From: VXYL01 sp963666465
GTDB taxonomy: Bacteria > Pseudomonadota > Gammaproteobacteria > Pseudomonadales > Azotimanducaceae
Direction of reading: 5' to 3'
Length of the DNA stretch: 64,000 nt
Assembly: GCA_963666465.1 (NCBI GenBank)
Contig: OY762824.1
Coordinates: forward strand, 5,394,001-5,458,000
Both the position numbers and the translations under genes were made by a program. Positions within the stretch are counted from its first letter, which is position 1. Every line of letters begins with the position of its first letter. The notes beneath the pieces are model-generated. The model ran no database searches and was not told where the DNA came from. It saw nothing but the letters and a program-made list of their open reading frames with translations. This document shows, in pieces, positions 54,587-61,941 of this stretch.

Positions 54587-55069
54587 ATGCCGTCGTTTGA
54601 TGTGGTGTCGGAGATTGATCTGCAGGAGGTTCGCAATGTCGTCGATCAGGCGGCGCGGGAGCTGCGGGGACGGTTTGACTTTCGCGGGGTGGATGCCGGG
54701 GTTTCGCTGGAGCGCGAGCAGGTGCAGTTGTGGGCGCCGGAGGATTTTCAGGTGGCGCAGCTGCTCGACATCCTGCACGACAAGATGGCGAAGCGACGGC
54801 TGGATGTGAGCGCGCTTGCGCCGGGCGAGGTCGAAGGCGCCGGCAAGGTCAGGCGACAGGTGATCGGCCTCAAGCAGGGCGTCGATCGCGACAATGCGCG
54901 GCGCATCGTGAAGCTGGTGAAGGACAGCAAGATCAGGGCACAGGCACAGATCCAAGGCGATCAGGTGCGCGTGACCGGCAAGAAACGCGACGACTTGCAG
55001 CGCATCATTGCGGCCATCAAGGACGAGGATTTCGACTTGCCCTTGCAGTTCAGCAACTTCCGCGATTGA
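54587..55069 (+). CDS. yajQ: YajQ-family nucleotide-binding protein
   Basis: A 160-residue protein of two ferredoxin-like halves: MPSFDVVSEIDLQEVRNVVDQA, ELRGRFDFRG, then KVRRQVIGLKQGVDRDNAR, IVKLVKDSKIRAQAQIQGDQVRVTGKKRDDLQ and a C-terminal PLQFSNFRD. All the family blocks are present and the length is standard. Members bind nucleotides; the Xanthomonas homologue binds cyclic di-GMP and works with a LysR regulator. The role here is not shown by context. Confidence 0.95.
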   Translation: MPSFDVVSEIDLQEVRNVVDQAARELRGRFDFRGVDAGVSLEREQVQLWAPEDFQVAQLLDILHDKMAKRRLDVSALAPGEVEGAGKVRRQVIGLKQGVDRDNARRIVKLVKDSKIRAQAQIQGDQVRVTGKKRDDLQRIIAAIKDEDFDLPLQFSNFRD

Positions 55070-55152
55070 AGGGAAGCTCTGATCGAAAGTCCGGTGCGGC
55101 CGCCCCCCACCGACGATTCCGCCTGCCAATCACTCCTCCCCTGGGGGGAGTC

Positions 55153-55174
55153 GAAGAAGCCTCCTGGCTTCTTC
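55153..55174. repeat. GAAGAAGCC/GGCTTCTTC hairpin repeat
   Basis: The same 9-bp stem as at 17780, here with loop TCCT and outer CCTCCCC/GGGGGG arms. It lies between yajQ and ampG, ending 30 bases before the ampG ATG, and may separate the two transcripts. Confidence 0.5.
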
Positions 55175-55204
55175 GGAGGGGGGTAGGGACGCCGCCTCGT
55201 CCCC

Positions 55205-56548
55205 ATGACTGACCAAGCCGAAACCGCCCCGCCCCGCGACTCCGCGCTCGCCCTCGTTGCGGCGCTGTTGCGCGACGTTCGCCTCAGGCACATCTTCCTG
55301 CTCGGCATCGCTAGCGGCTTCCCGTGGCTCCTGATCGGCTCGGCGATGAACGCGTGGCTCAAGGACGAGGGGCTGACGCGATCGGCCATTGGCCTGTTTG
55401 GCGCGGTGTTCGTCGTCTATGCCGTGAACTTCCTCTGGGCGCCGCTGGTGGATCACGTGCGGTTGCCGGGGCTCAGTCGGCTTGGCCATCGCCGGTCTTG
55501 GATTGTGCTCTGTCAGGTGGTGATGATCGGCCTGACGGTACTGCTGGCGCTTTCCGGGCCCGCGTCGAGCCTTTGGCTCACCGCCGCGCTGGCGCTCGGC
55601 ATTGCGGTGGCGTCGGCAACCCAAGACCTCGCCATCGACGCCTATCGCATCACCATCATCGGCGAGGACGAACCTGAGCTCATCGGCCCCGGTGCGGCGA
55701 TGGCCACCTGCGGCTGGTGGACTGGCGCGGGCTTGCCGGGAGCCGCGGCCTTCTGGCTGGCGGATCCACTCGGCTGGCCGCTGGTGTATCTGCTGCTGGC
55801 CGGGGTGATCGCCGCCATCACTACGCTCGTGCTTCTCTTCCTTCGGGAACCCGCAACGATGCCGCGGCCGGCGGCATTGCAGGGCGCCACCTGGCGCGAA
55901 TGGCTGCGGCTCACCTGGGCGGACGCGGTGGCCGAGTTCTTCCGGCGCAACGGCATGGCGCTGGCGCTTGGTCTGCTGGCATTCATCTTCCTGTTCAAGG
56001 TGGGGGAGGCGTTCCTCGGCCGCATGGTGATCGTCTTCTACAAGGAGGTGGGCTTCAGCAACGCAGACATCGGCACCTATTCCAAGGGCCTGGGGCTCTT
56101 GGTGACGCTTGCGTGCTCCCTCGCCGCCGGCATCTTCGCCGGCCGCTTCGGCGCGGTGCGAGGGCTGCTGTTCGCCGGGGTTGCGATGGCCGGCACCAAC
56201 CTCCTGTTCTCGTGGATCGCGGTGGCTGGTCCGGACACCCGCCTGCTCTCGCTGGCCGTGATCGGCGACGGCATCACCTCGGCCTTCTCGACGGTGGCTT
56301 TCGTGACCTTCATCTCCCACTACACCAGCCGCCTGCACACCGCGGCACAGTACAGCGCCCTCGCCTCGCTCGGCAACTCCAGCCGCACCTTGCTGGCAGC
56401 GTTCAGCGGGATGCTGGTGGACGACGGCCTGGGCGGCGACTGGGCGCTCTTCTTCGTGCTGACGGCGGTGATGGTGCTGCCGTCGTTGGGCGTGCTGGCG
56501 TGGATTGCGCAGCGGGTGACCGTCAAGGTTGCCAGCGGCAGCGGCTAG
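55205..56548 (+). CDS. ampG: AmpG-family muropeptide MFS transporter
   Basis: A 447-residue permease with about 12-14 spans. HIFLLGIASGFPWLLIGSAMNAWLKDEGL, FLWAPLVDH, ASATQDLAIDAYRI (the ATQD-IDA motif of AmpG) and FLFKVGEAFLGRM are characteristic. AmpG imports GlcNAc-anhydroMurNAc peptides released by cell-wall turnover for recycling and, in many species, for beta-lactamase induction. No ampR/ampC or nagZ is adjacent. ATG at 55205 gives a short polar N-terminus. Confidence 0.9.
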   Translation: MTDQAETAPPRDSALALVAALLRDVRLRHIFLLGIASGFPWLLIGSAMNAWLKDEGLTRSAIGLFGAVFVVYAVNFLWAPLVDHVRLPGLSRLGHRRSWIVLCQVVMIGLTVLLALSGPASSLWLTAALALGIAVASATQDLAIDAYRITIIGEDEPELIGPGAAMATCGWWTGAGLPGAAAFWLADPLGWPLVYLLLAGVIAAITTLVLLFLREPATMPRPAALQGATWREWLRLTWADAVAEFFRRNGMALALGLLAFIFLFKVGEAFLGRMVIVFYKEVGFSNADIGTYSKGLGLLVTLACSLAAGIFAGRFGAVRGLLFAGVAMAGTNLLFSWIAVAGPDTRLLSLAVIGDGITSAFSTVAFVTFISHYTSRLHTAAQYSALASLGNSSRTLLAAFSGMLVDDGLGGDWALFFVLTAVMVLPSLGVLAWIAQRVTVKVASGSG

Positions 56549-56560
56549 GGCGCACCGGGG

Positions 56561-56889
56561 CGCACCAGACACACAAGCATCTCGTCCCACACGCCGCAGG
56601 ACGTTTCGCGCGCCGCAGCCTTCGTTCGAGCAGCGGTTCTGATCGAGACGTTGGAGGGCCGGGACGGAGGGTCTGCCGCACCGCCTTCGACGGACTGTCG
56701 CTGCGCCACTTCGGTTCGAGCAGCGACAGCCGGGCGTCCGACGCGCACCCGCGAGCGAGATCGACGCTGCCCGCGACTGGACTCCGTCGCCCAGTGCGCG
56801 CGAAGTTGCCCGGCCCGGTCCCAGGGGACGGCCGCCCGTAGGGGATGTCCTACGCCGAGCAGGACGGAATGTTTGCGTGTCCGGTGCGC
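56561..56889. repeat. Degenerate family C inverted-repeat element
   Basis: GCGCACCAGACACACAAGC at the left and its diverged inverse (GTTTGCGTGTCCGGTGCGC) at the right enclose ~330 bases. The ends match the GACACACAAACATTTCGTCC ends of the full family C copies. The interior differs from those copies. No gene. Confidence 0.55.
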
Positions 56890-56901
56890 CGGGCGGGCGA
56901 G

Positions 56902-57159
56902 TTACCGTCCTTGCCGCTCGCGGTCCTCCTTCGCCGCCTGGTACAACCGCGTCGCTACCACCAAGATCAGGAGCGGCGTTACCGTCATGACGTACATGAA
57001 GATCGGCAAGATTGCCAGCCCGACCAATTCAGCCCATATGGAACCGGCTGGCACCATCTGCTCAACGAGCAACGCTCCGCAGATCGCTCCGAAGGGAACC
57101 ACCAAGGCCCAGAACAAGGGGGTCGTAACGGAATCCTTGCACCTCATCGGACGAAGCAT
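56902..57159 (-). CDS. Small two-span membrane protein
   Basis: 85 codons from ATG 57159, or 81 from ATG 57147. Two hydrophobic segments (about 15-36, LFWALVVPFGAICGALLVEQ, and 42-70, VGLAILPIFMYVMTVTPLLI) and a charged C-terminal tail (YQAAKEDRERQGR). The ATG at 57147 overlaps the stop of the Cys-rich reading frame upstream (ATGA), which supports that start and translational coupling. No family recognised. Neighbouring ORFs on the same strand are of similar size and type. Confidence 0.55.
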   Translation of the reverse strand: MLRPMRCKDSVTTPLFWALVVPFGAICGALLVEQMVPAGSIWAELVGLAILPIFMYVMTVTPLLILVVATRLYQAAKEDRERQGR

Positions 57160-57321
57160 ACCTCATGGCACACTTTGTAGCTATGCCCAAAAAGATCGAT
57201 CCAAGTACAGTACTCCTCGCATACCGTAGCCGAACACGGAACCGGGTTGTACATGTCGCCGCAGTGAAGCGGCCCGTCATACGGCGTCGAGTCCGAGCAC
57301 AGGGACAGTCCAACGTGCCCG
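57144..57321 (-). pseudogene. C-terminal remnant of a Cys-rich small protein, cut by a family C repeat
   Basis: The minus-strand frame from the repeat edge (57321) to TGA (57144-57146) reads as a Cys-rich tail: DGPLHCGDMYNPVPC, then ATVCEEYCTWIDLFGHSYKVC and HEVCFVR. It has no start codon with a signal peptide; the only internal ATG gives 39 residues. The frame continues into the repeat, so the native 5' part appears to have been displaced by the insertion. Its stop overlaps the start of the next small membrane gene. Confidence 0.4.
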
Positions 57322-57566
57322 CCCGACACACAAACATTTCGTCCTACGGTCGTGTGCGCAATTGCCCACGCTGGCGGCGTGGGGGCCGCAGGGCAGCCGA
57401 CGAGCGAGGGCGTGACGCACGACGAACCGAGGCTGACGGCCACGGTGATCGACCTGCACGACCTCGTCGGGAGGGGCTTGCAACCGCACCCCACGGCCGG
57501 CGAAGCCGTCGCCGTCGGTGTGCGATATTTCTGCGGGGGTGCAGGACGAAATGTTTGTGTGTCGGG
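57322..57566. repeat. Family C inverted-repeat element, copy A
   Basis: 245 bp with ends CCCGACACACAAACATTTCG and the inverse (TTCGTCC/GGACGAA included, about 24 bases). The interior contains GACGAGCGAGGGCGTGACGC and GATCGACCTGCACGACCTCG, common to all copies. ORFs in it on both strands are artefacts of composition. Other copies are at 57921-58166, 58178-58345 (right part) and 61602-61846. Confidence 0.8.
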
Positions 57567-57613
57567 AAAGGCCTGTAGGCCTGTTGTCCAATTCGGGAAA
57601 GTCCAGATCGCCT

Positions 57614-57920
57614 CTAACGGTGAGCAAGCATTTTGGCCTTTGCCGCACGATACCACTTAGGCCACCACACCAAGGGAAACAACGCAAGGATTCCCACCGG
57701 AATGACTACCCCAATTGGCACGTCGGCGAGCACGCCCATTGCCACCACGCCGGCCCCACACACCACATTCCACGCAAAAGCACGCCCAGTCAGTCGTTGC
57801 ACCCAAACATCCCTTGATAGCCTAGTCCTACGAGGACTATACGCCCAGCGACATAGGCCCCGCCACCAAGAACAGTCACTGCAGCCGCACCCCAAAAGGA
57901 CCATTCCTTGGACGTGCCCG
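57614..57920 (-). pseudogene. Small membrane protein, one frameshift
   Basis: On the minus strand, WSFWGAAAVTVLGGGAYVAG and IVLVGLGYQGMFG read in one frame, then QRLTGRAFAWNVVCGAGVVA and GVLADVPIGVVIPVGILALF in another, ending KWYRAAKAKMLAHR at TAG 57614-57616. The junction is near 57795. Together they would form a protein of about 100 residues with three hydrophobic segments. The 5' end abuts family C copy B (57921), which may have removed the start. No family recognised. Confidence 0.4.
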
Positions 57921-58345
57921 CCCGACACACAAATATTTCGTCCTACGGTCGTGTGCGCAATTGCCCACGCTGGCGGCGTGGGGGCCGCAGGGCAGCCGAC
58001 GAGCGAGGGCGTGACGCGCGACGAACCGAGGCTGACGGTCAACGGTGATCGACTTGCACGACCTCGTCGGGAGAGGCTTGCAACCGCATCCTCCGGCCGG
58101 CGAGGCCGCCGCCGTCGGTGTGCGAAATGTCCGCGGGGGTGTAGGACGAAATGTTTGTGTGTCGGGAAACGGCCTCTACGAGCGAGGGCGTGACGCGCGA
58201 CGAACCGAGGCTGACGGTCAACGGTGATCGACTTGCACGACCTCGTCGGGAGAGGCTTGCAACCGCATCCTCCGGCCGGCGAGGCCGCCGCCGTCGGTGT
58301 GCGAAATGTCCGCGGGGGTGTAGGACGAAATGTTTGTGTGTCGGG
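57921..58345. repeat. Family C copy B (57921-58166) plus tandem partial copy C (58178-58345)
   Basis: Copy B is full length (246 bp, first end with one change, AAATATTTCG). Copy C repeats the right two-thirds of B 179 bases further on with no evident differences, so it arose by a recent tandem duplication of 57999-58177. A short GGAAACGGCCTTCT minisatellite (about four units) follows to about 58410. Confidence 0.8.
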
Positions 58346-59011
58346 AAACGGCCTCTGGAAACGGCCTTCTGGAAACGGCCTTCTTCGGGAAACGGCCTTC
58401 TACGCTCGCCGCCAACCTCAATGTGGGAAACTTTCAGTCGCCATTGACACCCCAGTTGCCGAGCAGCTGTTGCCCTACGTCTGCCCTACGTCCGCGTGCT
58501 TGATCTCGCACGCCGTTGGGCGACCACTCGGCGTTCTCTTGCGAATGAAGCGGACGCCTGCCATGGGCTGGCTCGACCGCGTGGATGTGGGACATCGCCG
58601 CCGTCGGCGTGGGAAACTGTGTGTGTCAAGCTTCGGGACCGACGGGGCGGGAAGGAGGGGACATCGTGCCCGGAAGGTGTTTGTGGGAATCGTCGTAGGG
58701 CCTGTAGGAGGGAATGTTGTGTGTCGGGACTGTCCAGCATTTGCCGGTCAACAGCGCGTCACCGCCACCTTCGGGCGCGACGACGGCCGCACCCTGCACA
58801 TGCGCGTCGCCACCGTCGCCGCCCCGCCGGAAGGCCATCTACGACACGCTCGGAATTGATCCCAGTTCCGGCGGCACCCGCCGAACCGTGGTCTGAAGGC
58901 GCATCACCCTCAACCTTGGACGCCCACCTGTAGAGCCATAACCCTAACGCCCTCCGACCGCCCGTAAAGCATTGACCTTAAACGCCCTCTCAACCCCGTG
59001 GTAAGCTTGGG
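58346..59011. other. Repeat-derived spacer without a supported gene
   Basis: It contains the GGAAACGGCCTTCT units, an isolated family C right end near 58707-58731 (GGGAATGTTGTGTGTCGGG), and a stretch near 58830-58897 reading AIYDTLGIDPSSGGTRRTVV on the plus strand that resembles a protein tail but has no upstream frame. I see no promoter or RNA gene. Confidence 0.35.
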
Positions 59012-59257
59012 CTAGGGATGCCGGACAAGCAAGAAGTAGACTTTACGACCCGTCATCAGACCGACGATGGGAACTGCAAGCAGGATGACGAAGCTCAAGA
59101 CCAGAACAGAGTCGGCGTAGGTAGTCTCGCTTATGACATCTCGGTCAAGGAGCAAGCCTAGTGGAACGCCAACAGCAAACGACAGCAGGGCGTATGTGGC
59201 CGCAGCCGCAGCGACACCGACTCCGGCTGCCGCCACAAGGGACATGGATTTGCTCAC
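59012..59257 (-). CDS. Small two-span membrane protein
   Basis: 81 codons from a GTG at 59257 that overlaps the stop of the preceding gene (GTGA). Hydrophobic segments LVAAAGVGVAAAAATYALLS and, after a short polar loop (DRDVISETTYAD), SVLVLSFVILLAVPIVGLMT; C-terminus GRKVYFLLVRHP. No family recognised. It is part of a three-gene minus-strand unit with the next two entries. Confidence 0.6.
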   Translation of the reverse strand: MSKSMSLVAAAGVGVAAAAATYALLSFAVGVPLGLLLDRDVISETTYADSVLVLSFVILLAVPIVGLMTGRKVYFLLVRHP

Positions 59258-59514
59258 CCGCGAGACGCCGCCTGCTGTCGAGCCTGCTGAATGGCTTCGA
59301 GTCGTTCCTTGGCCACCTTCTCGGCCCATTCGCCCCCATCTGGCTCATTGACGAGTTCCTCGATGCCACGCTGCAGGTCGCGCTCGATGGACTTGCGTTC
59401 CTTCTCCTCGGTGTGCGGAAGCACGCCGGCGACGAAGTTCCACACGCCCGCAAGGACACACGCAAGGAAAACCAGCCCGAGGATACCCCACACAAGAAGC
59501 TGATCCCATTCCAT
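59254..59514 (-). CDS. Small membrane-anchored protein with a charged helical tail
   Basis: 86 residues: one N-terminal span (about 7-30, LLVWGILGLVFLACVLAG), then a highly charged, probably helical or coiled cytoplasmic part (HTEEKERKSIERDLQRGIEE and WAEKVAKERLEAIQQARQQ). The ATG at 59514 lies 25 bases after the stop of the upstream secreted protein gene and the stop overlaps the next start. The shape recalls small anchored accessory proteins; there is no homologue I can name. Confidence 0.6.
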   Translation of the reverse strand: MEWDQLLVWGILGLVFLACVLAGVWNFVAGVLPHTEEKERKSIERDLQRGIEELVNEPDGGEWAEKVAKERLEAIQQARQQAASRG

Positions 59515-59539
59515 AGCCAGCGTCTCCTTCGCCGATGCT

Positions 59540-59848
59540 TCAACAGTAGTTGTTGTCGTAATACATCAACGCGCCCTCGGCCACAATGCTCGCGATGCCG
59601 AAAAACGTTAAGCCTCGAGACCACGAAGCGAACCTGGCGGCGCGGCTTGCGACGGCCTGTACGCGAATCGACGCGCTTGCCTTGCCCAACACATGACCGA
59701 CCGCGAACTCGATCCCTGACGAGGTGAGCAACGCTGCATCAACCCACGGAGACCGGTTGCAGATTGGGTCGCCATAGGCAAGTGCGGGGGTGGAAACGAT
59801 GGCCGCAAACGCCATTGCCGCCAGCTTCTGCATCAATTTCTGCTTCAT
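59540..59848 (-). CDS. Small secreted or membrane protein with signal peptide
   Basis: 102 residues. A signal peptide (MKQKLMQKLAAMAFAAIVSTPALA, cleavage after ALA) precedes YGDPICNRSPWVDAALLTSS, a moderately hydrophobic helical region (FFGIASIVAEGALMY) and a C-terminus ending DNNYC. Two Cys (in DPICNR and the last residue) could form a disulfide. The ATG at 59848 is preceded by GGAGGTGAA, a strong ribosome-binding site. First gene of the three-gene unit. Function unknown. Confidence 0.65.
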   Translation of the reverse strand: MKQKLMQKLAAMAFAAIVSTPALAYGDPICNRSPWVDAALLTSSGIEFAVGHVLGKASASIRVQAVASRAARFASWSRGLTFFGIASIVAEGALMYYDNNYC

Positions 59849-60032
59849 GTAGATTCACCTCCAATCGGGAGCGTCAATGCCGGTGCCAGCCGGAATCGCC
59901 TGTAGCGCATCGGTTCTCCCCTCGAAGGGCGGCACGGGCCGCCCCGGTTACTTTTGCACCCGGCATTTCCGGGCCGTTGGCAGGCCGCCGTTCGGCCCGC
60001 TTCGCGAACTCCCGGCCAACGTCCGTGTTGGT

Positions 60033-60061
60033 TCCGCGAATCCGCTGTTGCGGAAGGAACG
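60033..60061. repeat. Left inverted repeat flanking the tyrosine recombinase
   Basis: TTCCGCGAATCCGCTGTT followed by GCGGAAGGAAC. It matches, inverted, TTCCTGAACAGCGGATTTGCGGAA at 61336-61359, with one mismatch and a small length difference. It lies about 165 bases before the recombinase ATG. The 59849-60225 spacer holds nothing else that I recognise. Confidence 0.55.
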
Positions 60062-60225
60062 GTGGCGGCGAGGGCACCGGATCGAATGCGACGGCCCGGA
60101 ATGCCGAGACGAGGGGTTGAATCTGGCCGGTGGTTTCGCTAGATGCGTGCTCGGCTGGCAGGCGTGGCGTTTGGGTGACCAACCCGCCCCGGCCAATCCA
60201 CGAACAAGACGGAGAGCAAGACGAC

Positions 60226-61341
60226 ATGGCGACGAGAACCAGAGCTGACGGCGCCCACGCCAACACCATCCAGGACGACAGCGGGAGGGCGGCGGCGCCG
60301 ACACCGCTGGCGGAGCTGCGCCTCGCGCCGGGGACGCGGTACACCTACGACCGCGCGCTCCTCAGCCTCGACGGCTGGCTCGAAGGCGGACCTCTCACGG
60401 ACGACTCGCTGGCCGACTACCTCGGGGCACTGTTCGACCGCGGGCTGGCACCGGCTTCGGCGGCAACCGCGGTCGCCGCCGTCCAGGACCGGGCAAGGCG
60501 CCAAGGCGAGGCACCGCCGGCCGGGGAGCGCACCGCAGCGGCCCTGTCCGCCTACCGGCGCGACGGCGCCGGGCGCGGGCCGGGGCAGGTCAGGGGCATC
60601 TCGTGGGAGGAGTCCGACCGCATGGCGGACCTCGCGGAGGCGGGAGGCAGCGCACGCGGGCTGCGCGACGCACTGCTGATCCGGATCATGTCGGACTGCC
60701 TGCTGCGGGTGTCCGAGGCGGAGGCGCTGGACATCGCGGACCTCGCCTTCCCGAGCGAGGGACTGCTGGTGGCCGTGCGGCGCAGCAAGACGGACCAGGA
60801 AGGCAGGGGAACCGTGCTCTTCGGCGGGCCGGACACGGCGCGGCTGGCGCGCGAGTGGCTCGCGGCGGCCGGGACCGACGGGGGCCCGCTGTTCCGGCCG
60901 GTCAACAAGGCGGGGCGGGTGGCGGGCTCCCGGCTGTCGGCGCGCAGCATTCGGGACATCGTCAAGCAGCGCGCGGCGGATGCCGGGATCGAGGGACGGG
61001 TGTCCGGCCACTCGCTGCGGGTGGGCTCCGCCCAGTCGCTGCGGGACAGGGGCGCCACCACGACGGACCTGATGGACGCGGGCCGGTGGAGTCGGGTGGA
61101 GACGATGGCCGGCTACGTGCGGACGCAGGAGGCGGCGTTCGGTCCGGTGGCCCGGCTGCGGTACGGCGTGGTTCCGCCCGGCCGCGAAAGCCGCGGACGC
61201 CCACGCATCCCACGTCGCGAAGGGAAGGGCGCCAAGGCCGCACGGAGGCAGGCGAGCAGAGAGCTGTGGCGCTTTCGGCGGTCGATGAAAAAAGTCGAGA
61301 AAAGGCTTGCGCGCATCGAAAGAGCCGTGATAGGTTCCTGA
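60226..61341 (+). CDS. Tyrosine recombinase / phage-type integrase
   Basis: A 371-residue site-specific recombinase. The N-terminal SAM-like core-binding domain (about 30-125, TRYTYDRALLSLDGWLEGG) is followed by the catalytic domain: Arg in IRIMSDCLLRVSEA, Lys in VRRSKTDQEGRG, His-x-x-Arg in SGHSLRVGSAQ, Trp at the sixth position in DAGRWSRVETMAGYV, and the nucleophile Tyr in AGYVRTQ. A basic tail (about 320-371, KKVEKRLARIER) follows. ATG at 60226 with GGAG 11 bases upstream. The gene sits between inverted repeats (60033 and 61336) with no other phage gene near, so it may move as a small unit or resolve nearby repeats. Confidence 0.92.
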   Translation: MATRTRADGAHANTIQDDSGRAAAPTPLAELRLAPGTRYTYDRALLSLDGWLEGGPLTDDSLADYLGALFDRGLAPASAATAVAAVQDRARRQGEAPPAGERTAAALSAYRRDGAGRGPGQVRGISWEESDRMADLAEAGGSARGLRDALLIRIMSDCLLRVSEAEALDIADLAFPSEGLLVAVRRSKTDQEGRGTVLFGGPDTARLAREWLAAAGTDGGPLFRPVNKAGRVAGSRLSARSIRDIVKQRAADAGIEGRVSGHSLRVGSAQSLRDRGATTTDLMDAGRWSRVETMAGYVRTQEAAFGPVARLRYGVVPPGRESRGRPRIPRREGKGAKAARRQASRELWRFRRSMKKVEKRLARIERAVIGS

Positions 61342-61362
61342 ACAGCGGATTTGCGGAATCTG
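61336..61362. repeat. Right inverted repeat flanking the tyrosine recombinase
   Basis: TTCCTGAACAGCGGATTTGC followed by GGAATCTG, the inverse of the repeat at 60033-60061. It overlaps the last codons and stop of the recombinase gene. Confidence 0.55.
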
Positions 61363-61551
61363 TTGCAAGGAATTGATACTGAAGACATTTTCGTAGGTTG
61401 CGCCCAGCCGTTGGCTGTTCGGCGCCTCGGTGCCTGCGTTCCCGTGACGCGCCTTGACGGCGCGTGGGGAGGGCAAGATGCCCCTCCCTCCTTGTGCAGG
61501 CAGAGGCGCGCCCTCCGGCGTAGGGAGGCGAGGTGCCACCCCTGCTCAAGC

Positions 61552-61590
61552 CGGATTGTTCATGAAGTGCTCGGCATTGCTTGCATGAAC
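61552..61590. repeat. Family A MITE end fragment
   Basis: GCCGGATTGTTCATGAAGTG is the left end of family A, followed by a short hairpin closing with CATGAAC. No element body follows; family C copy D begins at 61602. The whole 61342-61937 spacer is made of such repeat pieces and holds no gene. Confidence 0.55.
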
Positions 61591-61601
61591 GGCCGTGCCC
61601 G

Positions 61602-61846
61602 CCCGACACACAAACATTTCGTCCTACGGTCGTGTGCGCAATTGCCCACGCTGGCGGCGTGGGGGCCGTAGGGCAGCCGACGAGCGAGGGCGTGACGCGC
61701 GACGAACCGAGGCTGACGGTCACGGTGATCGACCTGCACGACCTCGTCGGGAGGGGCTTGCAACCGCATCCTCCGGCCGGCGAGGCCGCCGCCGTCGGTG
61801 TGCGAAATGTCTGCGGGGGTGTAGGACGAAATGTTTGTGTGTCGGG
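61602..61846. repeat. Family C inverted-repeat element, copy D
   Basis: 245 bp with both ends intact, CCCGACACACAAACATTTCG and its inverse. Nearly identical to copies A and B. It is followed by two GGGAAAAGGCC units. It lies between the recombinase gene and the IS1634-like element. Confidence 0.8.
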
Positions 61847-61941
61847 AAAAGGCCGATCGGGAAAAGGCCGCCTAACGATACCCATCCCGCCGGGGTAGCG
61901 CCAGCCGCCTTTGATATGCCAGCAGGGTCATTGCACCCTAG

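Noticed and set aside
57352..58227. Conserved small proteins repeated at 57352, 58045 and 61581
   Set aside because: All lie within family C copies, are open on both strands, start inside the repeat ends and have no ribosome-binding sites. Their conservation reflects the repeat, not coding.
58740..58897. Protein tail AIYDTLGIDPSSGGTRRTVV as a transposase or replication gene remnant
   Set aside because: It is suggestive, but there is no supporting frame upstream, no catalytic motif and no terminal repeats; left as unassigned spacer.
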